Positions 23,417-35,265 of a stretch of 64,000 nucleotides of DNA are shown here, piece by piece (positions within the stretch are counted from its first letter, which is position 1; each line of letters begins with the position of its first letter). Origin of the DNA: Falciphora oryzae (taxonomy: Eukaryota; Ascomycota; Sordariomycetes; Magnaporthales; Magnaporthaceae). The DNA lies in contig JNVV01000014.1 in assembly GCA_000733355.1 (NCBI GenBank), positions 1-64,000 of the forward strand. Direction: 5' to 3'. A model generated the notes under the pieces. It was not told where the DNA came from, did not search any database, and saw only the letters and a list, made by a program, of their open reading frames with translations. The translations under genes and the position numbers were made by a program.

Positions 23417-23924
23417 CTTGCAGTCTTTTTCAAAGGACATCGGTCAAAGTCCCAAAACCCAGTAGCTGTGACGGCCCAAGGCAAGTCTCCAACCCAATCA
23501 GCAAGCCAACTGTTGAAGAAGGTTCAGCATCAGATTTGGAACATTGATTGCCGACGAGAACAAAGAAGCGAAAGCAAGCAGACACAAGGTTTGTTTGTCA
23601 ACCGCGCCTCCACATCCTCGTCGAGCGTGTAGAGCACAGCCGGGCGAGAAGCTTTGGCCCTGGGGCCTTCGGTGCTTGGAGTGTGACAGCCCTGTCTTCC
23701 TGGGGCGTGAGCGAGGACTCGCGTGTCAGGCCGGAAGGGCGGTAGTCGGGGGAGACGTCTGCGAGGGCGGTAGTCTGGGGACTGGTCGCCGCGAGGACCG
23801 TAACCACAAGAACCCACACCAAACTCCATCGAGCACTGTACGTCGGGCCAGCCAATCGGCGGGGTGCGGGGGCGGAGCTGACGACGATTCCCCAAGCTTC
23901 GAACATCATCTCGTGCGGCGGGCC
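23417..23924. other. Intergenic, possible degenerate repeat
   Basis: Several overlapping open frames on both strands (for example 23544-23942 + and 23598-24221 -), none with a recognisable domain. Open frames on several strands at once are expected by chance in GC-rich sequence. Confidence 0.4.
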
Positions 23925-23976
23925 GTCTTCTGCTCCTTCTAGCCTTCGGGGCCATCTTCTTTTCTTCTGGCCTAGC

Positions 23977-24120
23977 GCAGAGCTCTGCTCCTTCTGGCCC
24001 TCGGGGAGTCGGGGCAGAATTCTACTCCTTCTGACCCTCAGGCAGCCAGGGCAGAATTCTGCTCCTTCTGGCCCTCGGGGATCCGGAGCAGAGCTCTGCT
24101 CCTTCTGGCCTTCGGAGGCG
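23977..24120. repeat. 37-bp minisatellite with palindromic unit starts
   Basis: Four units with exact 37-bp spacing start at 23977, 24014, 24051 and 24088. Each opens with the dyad GCAGAGCTCTGC or GCAGAATTCTRC, followed by TCCTTCTGRCCYTC and a G-rich end. A partial unit lacking the dyad lies at about 23930-23960. Because 37 is not a multiple of three, the repeat reads as PEGQKEQSSA-type peptides in shifting frames on the minus strand. Confidence 0.85.
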
Positions 24121-27100
24121 CCGTGCTTGTGGCCGGAGCCAAGTGGTTCCAGGATCGTCGCGTCGACAAATCTTGTCCGGCCAATGTCGGCGACGATAGT
24201 CCCGGCCTCGAGACCGCGCATCAGCTGCGCGAGACCGGACCGCTAGAAGAGGGCAACTCTTCCGATCCCGCCGACAATCTCGAAAAAGACTTCTCGGCGA
24301 CGGACGTGTGGTCAACACCGCTCACGACACCACCCATCTCGAGCCGGGCGTGGCGCTGGTCCCCGCGCCAGCCGGGCAAGGATGGGATCTGTATGAGGGA
24401 AGAGTTAGCAAGTGCCGTAATTGACCGAAATCCACGCCTCGCCAGCCATCGGCTTCGGGATTCTATCTTTACTGGAGGGGAGGATGAATACGTACAGCGT
24501 GCTCAGTGTTGGTACAGTCTAAGCGCCTATCGGGGGAGCAGCAGCCGGCCCACTCCGGGTAACCCCCAACAGACCGCGGGGCGGTTCTGCTGGAATGTTC
24601 CGGGAGTAGGCCCAGCTGGAGCCCCACCCGATTCTTGCGGCGTGCCGATCGACGCTTGTTCCAAACTCGTCGCCGGGAGAGGCGCCGCGCAGCAGGCGTG
24701 CTGAGGGCTGCGGGGTGCTCGGCAGGCGTCAGGCACCCGAGGACGATGACGTCCGGGGGTTCGCCGGCGAAGGCGCGAGCGGAGCGGGGATTGGCTGGCG
24801 AGTTAGACGCCATGGTGCTGTCTGGTTAAATAGTTGGTTAGCTGATTTTGTTCGTTCCATTCCATATTTGGGATAGGCTGACCGGCCCAGCCTAGAGCAG
24901 ACATTTAGTCCGGTAGATTGGAAAGGAAAAACACCAGGACAAGCCATTTAAAAAGCCTGGGAAATCCTAACATAGCGTCCCTGAGGTCTGGCCAGGGCTA
25001 ACCATACCGTATCCATAGTAAATGTAGCCACTATGGTATATAACGATACATTAAACGTTTTTACAAATTGCGAAAAACGAGGACGGAAATTATAAGGTTT
25101 TCTGGGATACGATAAACGCCTGAAATGGTCCGACCGCTAATTGCTTGTTGGAAATCATTCATGTATCGCGAAGAAAGCAGGTAATGATAGTGAGGTGGTT
25201 GTGGGACCGACGACGGCAACGATGAGAGTGTGTAAGAAAACTAAGGAAATGCGAAAAGAGATGTAGGACATTCCAAAATGATGTATGATCTATGCGGACT
25301 GGGAAAAAGAGAACGTGTGCTGTTGAGGGAAGAAAAGATTTGTTTCCGACCGCTTGACGTCGTTTCGACCAATTTTCGGAACAATTAAAAGAGATGTGGA
25401 TGGGAAGTGAAAAGTTTTTCGCGGCGGGTACTGCCTCGCCGGCAAGGAGGCGACGAGAGAGAATCGGTTGGCGCGGAAGCAAAAAGGCAATGCCGAGAAG
25501 GAAGTATGATGGGGGATAGGTGGTTTGATAACGCTCTAGAACGGGCAGCGGTAGGAGGGAGATTCATGGAAGAGCGGGTTGGGCGGGAGTTCTCTTTGCT
25601 TTGGCTTCTCTGAGGGTGACGGAAGAGTGATCGGGAAACGAAGGAAAGCGGGTTGCCTTACCACGAGCTGAGTCGGAGGTCCAGCGAGGTGACGAAGCTG
25701 GCGGTCGCGGGACGAGGTTTGATCTTCCCTTGAAGGGAGTCTTGTTATCGTTCCTCTGCATCTTGGAGAAGAGTGAGACGGTAAGACGGTGGGAAAGACG
25801 ACTAGAATGGATGGAAGAGTCTGCGCGAGGGACGTGGAAGATGAAGTCCGGTCGCGATGGTAGGAACCAGGTGGGAAGGAAGAAGTTTGGTGGAAACAGT
25901 GCAACGAAGTGCGAGTGACGAGGCACTAGTGGAACCCAAACCAAGCAACTAATGGCTGGGTCTGTGCTTAAGAAAAGAAAGATTCCTCCCACTGAAAAGA
26001 TGTGCAGGCAAAAGCATAGCGCACCTGCTTTGAGAGGGACCTTGGTCGAGCTACAGAAAGCGGAACAAGCACAGACCAAGCTGGAAGAGCACTGACGCCC
26101 CTACGTTGCCGTCTGTCCCGAGAAGGGCGGCTCCTCGTTGCCAGGCGGCGGCTGAGGTGTGTCGTTGCTCACAGCTGGTAGGACACTTGAGGCTCGCGGG
26201 CTCCACCCTGAGCCTCTGATACCGTTGGCCCCTAGCCTCTATCCTGGAGAGCTCAGGTACCCCTGCAAGTCTAATAGAGAGGTGGGGTCCCGTAGAAAGC
26301 CTGGAGCCTAGGTACGGCACTGTCTCTTCGGATACAGCTTTAGTTTCCAGTCACGAGTACCTAGGAGAAGTGGGCAACGGCAGGCAGGGTGACAGGGCTC
26401 CTGGTGGCGGCTTCCGTTTTGATTCCCAGCTGCTTTCAAACTGATTCCAGGAAGCATAGTATGCGCCTCACCCGGCCGAAGGCATATGTCATTAGATAGC
26501 ATGTACCTTGAGCCGCTGTCAACTGGCGTAATTATGACCATGCTTTCGGCTTGCAGCACTACAAACATCTTTGGGACAAACAATTTAGAACCCGCCCCCA
26601 GGACTTAGCAGCTTTGCTATGATGAAACTGGCCACTCCCATTGCTTACCACCGATTACTGTAAATGGGAGTTGGAAGACAGGTATAGTACCAACTCTATT
26701 TTGGAGCTTGGCCAACGTTATTGAGCGGGCGTCGTCAGAATCTTCCGAGTACTACACTTTGGATCGACCTCCAAGCCTGCCCTGTGTGACTAATGTATTG
26801 CGGGGAGGTGTCGTGTTGTGTGCTTGGACGACATGCCTGCCTTGCGCGTAGTACTGGCTCAGGCCTTTGGTGTAATCCGCCCTACGAGGGACGGCCTGCA
26901 CGAGCTTGCGGCGCTTGGGAGGTGGGTTGTCGGTCATGTCGACGTCGTCGTCCTCGCACGCGCGCGAGCGCGTCGATGGCTCGATCGATCCATTGCTCAG
27001 TGCAGGGCTGATGGCTACGTCCTGGGTGAGTAGGACGTAGGCCGTATCGTCGATTTTGGTTTCGAGTTCGACGTTCCTGGTAAGACGGGTAGGGAGCGTT

Positions 27101-28580
27101 GTCGTCGCCTTGGGGCCCAATAACAGCCGACAGGTCTATTATGGGAGAATTCGAGAAGTCCAGAGGGCAATGCGGCGGGAGAACGAACGGCTGGCGGGAG
27201 AATGAACGACACCAGTAAGTAAATATGCTGTACAAAAGCTGAACGACACGTGGATAATATATTTCTAGAAACTGGCAATTGTATCAAGATGACATGCTTC
27301 GTCCATGTGTCGGGTGGACAGCGGGTGCAGGCTTCCGACAGCGCTGAACGGCGTCCCCACGTTGACCCTGTTTGGTCTCGTGGCATTCAGCATGGGAGCA
27401 ATGGGGTTGATTGACCGGACTGTCTAATTCGTAGAACCTAGCCAAGATGGAGGCTACAGGCGATGGTGCACGATGGTGTATTTTCCGACTTAATTACTTT
27501 TTGCGTTCATAGTCTATCTCGTCCGGGAAGGAGCTCGGCGCCGGGGAGGCGTAGAGGTCCCAAACTTGCTTATCCGGCCGGTGTATTGGGATTTGGCTGC
27601 GCCGTGCACTCCAATGTCGTCGAGCCCAGATGGCGTTGAGTCGAGCCTGAGCGTGGTGGATTGGGAGGCGTTCCTGGCTTGGCTCGAACGGCGGCATCCC
27701 GATACCACCTTCTGGATTCCGTTTATGCTATCGGCTTGCCTCCTACGACGTCCCGCTGCTTGGTATCACTGAGGGTGGTAGATAATCCCTTCAAGGTAAC
27801 CTCTGGAGTGTGTGGGGAGAAATTGCGGAAGCGCGGGGTTGGAAAGTCGGGCCGCGGGACTTCATCTCCAGGCGTCTTCCGCCAGGAACATCTCTGCCCC
27901 TAGACCTCGGCACTAAACTCGAATCGGTTTTGAGAAGTCGGCAGTTGTGTCATTCGAGAGAAGCAAAGGCAAAAAGGCCGATCCTACAACGAGCCAAAAC
28001 AGAGAAACCATGGCAGTAGAAAAGAAGAAAGGGAGCCGCCAAGAGCGCAGTGGAGCTCGTCAAGGTTGACGACCGCGATTGAGGAACCGGAGGGGATCCA
28101 TTGCGACTGCGAGGCCTCGGCATTAGTGGCTTGGCACCGCGATGAGAGCGGCAGGTCGGGCACGCGTCTCAGGGGCGGCCCAGGCCAAATATTTTGTTTG
28201 GAGCGTGGGCCAAATCGTGGAGCGCCGGCGTCAGTCTGGGGCTCGATTGGACTTGATCGCTTCCGTTTGCTGGGGCCTGGGCGGCGCGCCAATCAAGAGC
28301 TAGCGCGATTTCCCGCCCGCAAGTTGGGACCTGCCCTTCCCGTCCGTTGCAGCGACCTGGTGCAACCTCGTATTTGCACTTCACCACCCGATGCCATGGA
28401 ACCAGCGTATCCACCCGCCGGCACGCAAACCCCACACCACAGGGCGCAAGATAGACGGCCGGCCAAGGTCGCCGGCGTGCTTAAGAGAGGCGCCCCTCGC
28501 CCGCGTCAACATGGCCTCTCTCGCCCTCTCCGGCCCCAGGCCTCCAGGCTCTTGCGGCATCTTACTACGGCGGCGACGAG
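24121..28580. other. Gene-poor stretch, mostly unresolved
   Basis: No confidently recognised gene in about 4.5 kb. A minus-strand frame (26752-27120) has coding-like third-position GC and a DDDVDMTDNPPPKRRKL stretch that could be a nuclear localisation signal, but no family is recognised and no clear exon partners were found. Another minus-strand frame (27494-27697, ending SSFPDEIDYERKK) is similarly orphan. AT-rich sequence at 24990-25160 may be old repeat. The last 300 bases before 28581 presumably hold the protease promoter. Confidence 0.4.
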
Positions 28581-31396
28581 ATGCACGCCATGCGAGCACT
28601 CCTTCTCCTGGGCCTCGGCCTCCTGAACGGGTCCGCGGCCCTCCGTGTGCGCTCCGATGGCACCGTCGAGGAGCCCCTTGTCGGCGGCAGTAAGACCATC
28701 ATTGTCGAGTTGGCCAAGGGTTCCGACGTCGAGAGCGTTAAGCGCAAGCTGCAGGAGCAGTCCGCCGGCACCACCGTGGTCAAGACATTTGAGTCCGACA
28801 TCTTCACCGGCATCAGCGTTGAGACCACCGACAACAACATCGAGTCCCTTGAGGGGCTAGCCGACGCAGTCAAGGCCTGGCCCATGCGTTTGGTCGACAT
28901 CCCCAGCCCCGAGCGCGGCCAATCTTTCGGCGACGACGCCGCGGCGAAGGACTGGTCACTGCACAAGTACACCGGCGTCGACAAGGCCCATGAGGCTGGG
29001 ATTTACGGCAAGGGTGTCGTCGTTGCTGTCGTCGACACGGGCATCGACTATACCCATGCAGCCCTCGGGGGTGGCTTCGGTCCTGGTCACAAGGTCGCCG
29101 GAGGGTACGACCTCGTCGGCGATGGCAACTACCCTGCCACGCCCAAGAAGCCTGACGAGGACCCCAAGGACCAGAACGGACACGGCACCCACGTTGCCGG
29201 TATTATCGCCGGAAGGACGGACCGCTTCACCGGTGTCGCCCCCGAGGCAACTCTGCGGGCCTACAAGGTCTTTGGCAGCGGCAGTGGTGGCACCGAGGAG
29301 GACGTCCTGATTGAAGCGTTCCTTATGGCCTACAAGGACGGTGCCGACGTCATCACCGCTAGCATCGGTGGCGCCAGCGGCTGGTCTGATAGTGCCTGGG
29401 CCGTGGTGGCCTCCCGCATCGTCGATAGCGGTGTCGTGGTCACCATCTCGGCGTCAAACTTTGGCGTTTCTGGTCCTTTCATCGCCTCGTCTGGCAGCTC
29501 GGGCAAGAACGTCATTGCTGTCGCTTCATCTGAGGCCAGCGAGCTTCCCGCGGACCCGTTCATCGCCAACTTCACCCTCAATGGCAACACCAGCGTGTCC
29601 ACCCTCGCCTATTACCCCAGCAACAAGCCCTGGAACATCAGCGGCATGAAGATTGTGCCGACGTCGATCAACACGTCCATCATCGACGATGCGTGCCAAC
29701 CTCTGCCCAGCGGGACTCCTTCGCTCAACGGCTCGGTGGCCCTGGTCCGACGTGGTGGTTGCGACTATGCTGTAAAACAGGCCAATGTTGAGGCTCTCGG
29801 CGCCAAGCACCTCCTGGTCTATAACGATGAGCGCATCTGGACCTGGCCCTTCAGTCCAAGGAAGAGCTCTGAGCTTGCCCTCGTCGAGCCCAGGGCCGGC
29901 AAGGCCATCGTGGAGACCATCGCTGCCGGCGGCTCGGTAGTCGTCGACTTCTCACAGAAGGTCTCCCACAAGGTTGGAGTCTTCAACAGCGCTGGCGGCA
30001 TCCCGAGCGATTTCACCTCGTGGGGCCCTCTGTTCGACCTGCAGATTAAGCCCGACGTAACGGCGCCCGGCGGTAACATCTTTAGCACCTACCTCAACAA
30101 CCAGTGGGAGGTCCTAAGCGGCACCTCGATGTCGTGCCCCTATGTCGCCGGTGTCACCGCCCTGTACATCAGCGCCCACGGGGGCCGCAAGGTCCACGGC
30201 TCTGGCTTCGGCCGCGAGATGTTCCAGCGCATCGTCTCCAGCGGCGGCGCCCTTCCATGGGCGAACGACAGCCCGTACCGGATCGGCAAGCCGGTGGACG
30301 ACAAGGGCTTCTTCGCCCCCGTCGCCCAGGTCGGGACGGGGATGATCAACGTGGCCAAGGTCCTCAATTCCACCACGCGCCTCAGCTTCGAACCCTTCGC
30401 GCTCAACGACACGGCCAACCTCCGGGCCGAACACGAGCTCGCCATCACCAACAGCGGGAAGGAGCCCGTCGAATACAATTTTCAGCTGCAGCCGGCCGCC
30501 GGCATCGAGATGTTCCAGCCCTACAATCAGTTTGGTGCCCGAAACGGCCTCTTCAAGAGCCTCAACGACCTGGAGCCCATCAGCCTGATCCCGGCGGTAT
30601 CTATGCCGGCCTCCGTCACGGTGGCGCCGGGCGAGACGCGCAACGTCAGCTTTACCTTCGCGGCGCCGACCGGGCCCGGCGTCAACGCCAGCAACATGCC
30701 GCTCTACAGCGGCAAGGTGCTCGTCACCGGCGGCAACGGCGACGCGCTCTCGGTCCCGTACCTGGGCGCCGCCTTCAGCCTGGCCAGCGAGATCAAGCAG
30801 ATGTGGAAGAAGAACAGCCCGGAGCTCCAGTCGAGGACCCCGAAGGTCTGGACCTTCAACTTGAGCCCGGCCGCGCCCGGCTACCCCATCGTCTTCATGT
30901 CGCTCGAGTACGGCTCCCGCCAGGTCCGCTGGGACGTGTACGAGTCCGGTTGGGCCGAGGACCGCTGGAGCTTCCCGCCCGTTGTCGGCGAGAACGGCTA
31001 CGTCGGCTCCGCGACCTCGTTCGCCTCCACGCATCTCGGCAACGCCTTCGACCCGGCAACTATGCAGGAGAACAACACCTTCCCCTTCCCCATCCAGGGC
31101 GTTGTTCGGGACAGCGGCAGCATTGGCGGCTACCGCTTCTGGTGGCTCGGCGCACTGGCCAATGGCTCCCAGATCACCTCTGGGACGTACAAGTAAGTTG
31201 CTTCCTGATATCCTCACCTGTCTAGTCTTTTGTTGTCTCTTTGATCCACGGGCTAACTGACTCTGCCTTTGTTCTCAGAATGCGCTTCGCTGCTCTCCGC
31301 CCCTTCCTTGACCCCAAGGATTCGGCCAGCTGGTCGGTCTGGGATCTGCCCGAGATCACCATCGCCCGAGCCAAGAGGAACGGCACCCAGTTCTAG
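28581..31396 (+). CDS. Secreted subtilisin-like serine protease (S8, minor extracellular protease type)
   Basis: Two exons: 28581-31192 and 31279-31396 (909 aa), intron gtaagt...ctcag. The N-terminus (MHAMRALLLLGLGLLNGSAA) is a signal peptide; the Met at 28590 is an alternative start. Residues about 35-110 look like an inhibitor_I9-type propeptide. The catalytic triad is in canonical motifs: Asp152 in VVDTGIDYTHAAL, His201 in NGHGTHVAGI, Ser516 in SGTSMSCPYVAG. A protease-associated (PA) insert sits between His and Ser (about 350-470, including VALVRRGGCDYAVKQAN). Residues about 590-730 form an Fn3-like domain of the C5a-peptidase family. Many NxS/T sites suggest glycosylation. Role: breakdown of external protein. 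Confidence 0.93.
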
Positions 31397-32575
31397 ACGT
31401 AAAGATCTGAGGGATGTGCTTTGTATATAACGGCGAAACACAATTTTACGAGTAATGGATGAGCGGAAGTATAACTTTACGATAACAATAATGATTGTCG
31501 TCTGCAGCTCTGGAAACCTTTGCCTCACTGCCAAGCCTGTTGCATTTTTCCATCACCCACCCGTGTGACAGCACCGGTCCTAGCGCAACTCAGTGGACAC
31601 CCGTAAGCTCCTGCGCACATAAAATAGCAATCGCGTGGACAGCGACTAATATCCAGGGGCTTACCGTCTGTTGACCGGCAGCTTGAAATGATGCATCATC
31701 AGGGTAGAAGCCGCTGGCCGACCCCGTTCTGTGACAGCGGCCGGGGTCGCTGTGGGATCAGGAAATGGATAACGGTGGCCACGAGGAAGCTTGAGCCGGC
31801 GATGGCCGTAAAAAGGAGCAGAATGCGCAGTGCCGCGTCCATTTTGGTTCGATGGCACCAAAGCCCAGATTGGGATAAGAAGAGGTGGAAACTCGGCAGA
31901 TGAGAGCAGTGAGGACGCGTGGTCGTGTCTGTAATAAAAAAAAAATCTTTTTCATGGTTCTGTTAAGTTTCTATATGGCTGCCACGACGGGAGGCAGGAA
32001 CCGGGCCCTTGCGTCTTGAAATACAGCAAAGGGCAGATCTACAGGCTACGCATGCGCTCCGTTACACCCGGTCGACGTGGATACCGAGTGCACGCAGTGC
32101 AGCTGTTTACAACCCACATGTGCTCTACAGTCAAAGGGAATAACTGGACGGGAGCAAATAAAGGAGCACCCGGGTAGTTTTGCCCCTCACCAGAAGCGAG
32201 CCAAGTGGGCGTGTGAGATCCTTTGAGCTGCATCTCTCGACGGCTGCAACTATTGTTAGAAGTGCACACGCGGCAAGAGTTTGCAGTTGAGCAGGTGAGA
32301 CAGGTGGAATCATGGCGTGATTGAAACCAAAAGATAGAGGAAGGAGAATGACTTTAATGGAACTATCCAATACACCTGTGACCCCCTTTCTCGGAGCTTC
32401 AAAAGTGTGTCGGCCAGGTGTATACACGGTGAAATCCAACTCTGCTGTCAATCGCCCTAAGCTACCAAAACCTCCATATATGTAATTACAGCCAGCTTCC
32501 CCACAAGCGACATCCCATGATACAGCATTTACCCAGCCAAACCCAGCCCAACCGGACGCTCACCTGCCCTGAAGA
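31397..32575. other. Intergenic, no gene seen
   Basis: 3' UTR of the protease, then 1 kb without a supported ORF, repeat or RNA gene. Confidence 0.5.
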
Positions 32576-33683
32576 TCAAGTCGAGTGCAAGGTGTAAGGG
32601 GGTGGAGCCTCATCGTATTCGGACACCTGCGGGCGCTGGAACATTTCTCGACGCCGCAGATCACGCCCCCGGACGGCATCATCTCCTCGGACAGAACAAG
32701 GAGCTCCTTGGGTAGTCTTGTCGCCAAGGGTGTCGCCGCCGGCTGGGTCGGGGGTGGGGAGCGGATTGGGTTTCAGTCCCGAACCACACGCGCAGCAGCC
32801 TGGAGAAGGCGCCGTGACCTGACTCCGCGTGCTTTGACTGTGCCCGTGATCGTTGACGTGGGCCTGGTCATGGTCAAAGTCGTCCCACTGGAGGGCGCCC
32901 AGCCTCCATTTCCCATTGCCGCGCCGCTCCAGCTCCTCCAGCTTCTGCGCAAACAGGGAGTCTGTCTCTACATGCTGGGCAGCGCCCATGGACCGGCGTC
33001 GGTGACTTGGTGCCTCCCTGAGGAAAACATCATGCTCGGGCCATGAGATAGGCTCATAGCCGGAGGCGGCGAGATGGTATGGAGCACCGGCCTCAAACTC
33101 GAAAGACCCGGGACGATCATGCTCGGACGAGGACTGAAGCAAGTTGAGACCGAACCGGACCCCCGCTTCTCTCACGTTGTGATGGCTATGGCCCGACGAG
33201 TGCTCTCTGGGAGAGCCAGGCACATTCTGGCCGTAGTTGTGAACCCGGACGTCGACCTGGCATGTGTGTGAACACACCAGGCTATTGACACATGGGAGAT
33301 GATGGGGTCAGCGGGCCTCTGGTAGAAGCGCCGAATGGGCTCGAAACTAGGGGTGGGAGTAGAGAAGAGACACCAGACCACGGCTGGGACACGTACTTGC
33401 CCGGACGCTCTCTGCCAGCTCCACTCCGCATCCCATGCTGCGGTGCATCATGGATCGGCGGCTGAGCAGAACGGCGCGTGTTCACTTCCGTGGTCTCCTC
33501 TCGCGGCTGGTGTCGATGCTGGCGCCGCTCTGTAATGCTGCCTCTCTCACGCCCGGGGCGGATCCAGTACTGGACGCAAGTCTTTCCTACCACAGTGACC
33601 TTCTTGCGCTCCAATCTCGGTTCACCCGGGCCTGTCCCCAAGGTACGCGAGCTGAAACGTGCGCGTAGGCTGGAGGACATCAT
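32576..33683 (-). CDS. Predicted disordered protein with C-terminal PPPY motif
   Basis: Two-exon model: 33683-33397 and 33281-32576 (330 aa), intron gtacgt...caatag, in frame. I do not recognise the family. The first exon is Arg-rich. The second is His/Asp/Pro-rich and has a helical stretch (FAQKLEELERRGNGKWRLG), a Cys cluster (GCCACGSG) and ends SEYDEAPPPYTLHST. A PPxY motif near the C-terminus is the classic ligand for WW domains of Rsp5/NEDD4-type ubiquitin ligases, so it may be an adaptor or substrate; that is inference. Third-position GC in the second exon is coding-like. The upstream exon is less certain and more 5' exons are possible. Confidence 0.5.
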
Positions 33684-34827
33684 GTCGTGCAGGGTGGAGA
33701 GCTTGTGGTGTAATTAGGCGGTTCTAGACTTCGAAAGACATCTTCAGGGAGGGTTATGGAGCTACTTGTACCATAGCGATGGTAATGAATGGGCCTTCTG
33801 GTTGGGCATGGCTCCGAGGAAGGGTTGGAATGCTGCTTGGTGGTCATCAAAGAATGGGACGTCGAAAACGGCTTGGGCATGCTCCCCGATCGATCGGTCC
33901 AATTGCGGATAAAAGCATGCTGTGTGGTTTCAAGCACGCTCCTTGTTCCTGAGGACAAAGGCCCAAGACGCTAGCCCCGCAACAGGCTGGGGCCACACGC
34001 ATTTCGATCCCCTGAAATCCCAAACTCGTGGATTTCAAGGCGCAGGCGATTGCTTTGTGCGGACAACCGGATGCGTGGCCGCTTCCAAGAACGGCCATAA
34101 AATATATTACAGAGATTCGAGTTCGGCAAAAATAGCTCATGTATTGTTGTGTGGATGTACTGGGGACGTTTTCCTTCATTCCGAGTGCCTGCGCGGCTGC
34201 GGCTGCCAAAGAAACATCGATGGACCAGCGAGGGAGAGACGGCGCCCGGGAAGGAAGCAAGGCGGCTGCGGTAGTCGAAGTGCTCAACCATCTGCGCGAC
34301 GAAAGACAGCCCCCGCGGCGTCAGCGACCGCTATCAGGCGTCTACCTATCCGCCTAGAGGTAGACCATTGTGATAGGGCAGAGCAAGCCGGGAGGGGATC
34401 TCGCCGCCCGTGTGGACGACGCATGCGACGGCGGGGCGGCAGAAGCACCTGTCTTCTGGTCCGGAGAAGCTTCAGGGTGGCTTAAAACAAGCCTCCACCC
34501 TCTGGCAAGGCAGATACCAGGCGCTCTGCACGTTGAGGCGTAGCACCAGACAGAGTCGGCGTGCGCAAGGAAGCACGGCGCAGCATCGCATTAGCGCTTC
34601 GTGGTTTTTGTGCCCTTTGAGCGGCAGCATCCATCAAATATGTTGACCAGACGTGTTGGAGTGGTGGGGAGGGCGCCCGCGCGTCTGCATTAGCGGCACA
34701 TCCCTGGGTGAACCGAATCCCTGGGCTGCGCCTACATCTACTCGAAAGCCGCGTAATTGATAAATGGAGGTGCCCCATTGTCCGCAATCTGGCAAGCATT
34801 CCGAGAAGACCACAGCACTCCCTCAAC
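33684..34827. other. Intergenic, no gene seen
   Basis: No family motif in any frame; short frames overlap on both strands. Likely regulatory spacer between divergent genes. Confidence 0.45.
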
Positions 34828-35265
34828 ATGGCCGAACTGGTCGGCCTGGTGTCGGCCATTACCGCGATCGCGGCGACAGGGTTCAAACTCTCCCGCTCGA
34901 TCTCGACTATCGCCGAGGAGTTTGGCACTGTCGGCCCTCAATTGAGGATCATCGCCACAGACACCCAAGCTGTTGCTTGGGTCCTCGACGAGCTCAAAGT
35001 TCGACTTAGAAACGCTAACAGCATCGCCAAGGAGGCGGTCGAAGTGGTCCAAAAAATTGTTGCTCAGTGCCAGGCCGAGATTGACGATATCAACAAGTGT
35101 ATGGCGCCCATTTTCCGGGACGGGGAAGAGTTCAGCCCCATGCAACGGCTGAAATGGCTGCTTGCCAAACCCAAGCTACCACGAAAATGGCAGCGTTGGA
35201 CTCGCTCAAATTGACCTTGAGCATGTACATCTGCGCCATTCGATTTATGGATGGGAATGACTTCA
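34828..35265 (+). pseudogene. Fungal STAND/NLR N-terminal (Helo-like) domain, frameshifted
   Basis: Starts MAELVGLVSAITAIAATGFK and continues with the helical pattern of the Helo-like N-terminal domain that precedes NACHT/ankyrin or other STAND modules in fungal innate recognition proteins. Frame 1 ends at 35214, but the family-typical continuation (KMAALDSLKLTLSMYICAI) is in another frame. One base is missing or extra at about 35165-35185, just after KWLLAKPKL. A donor-like gtaagt follows FMDGNDF at 35266, but no in-frame next exon, NACHT or repeat region was found. Either a decayed gene fragment or an assembly error in a real gene. Confidence 0.65.

Noticed and set aside
28066..28626. 186-codon plus-strand frame directly upstream of the subtilisin gene
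   Set aside because: Overlaps the signal-peptide exon in another frame, has no domain, and occupies the promoter region.
30104..31225. Long frames (over 360 codons) on both strands inside the subtilisin gene
   Set aside because: Arg/Ala/Gly-rich shadows of a GC-rich coding region; the S8 frame has all the catalytic motifs.
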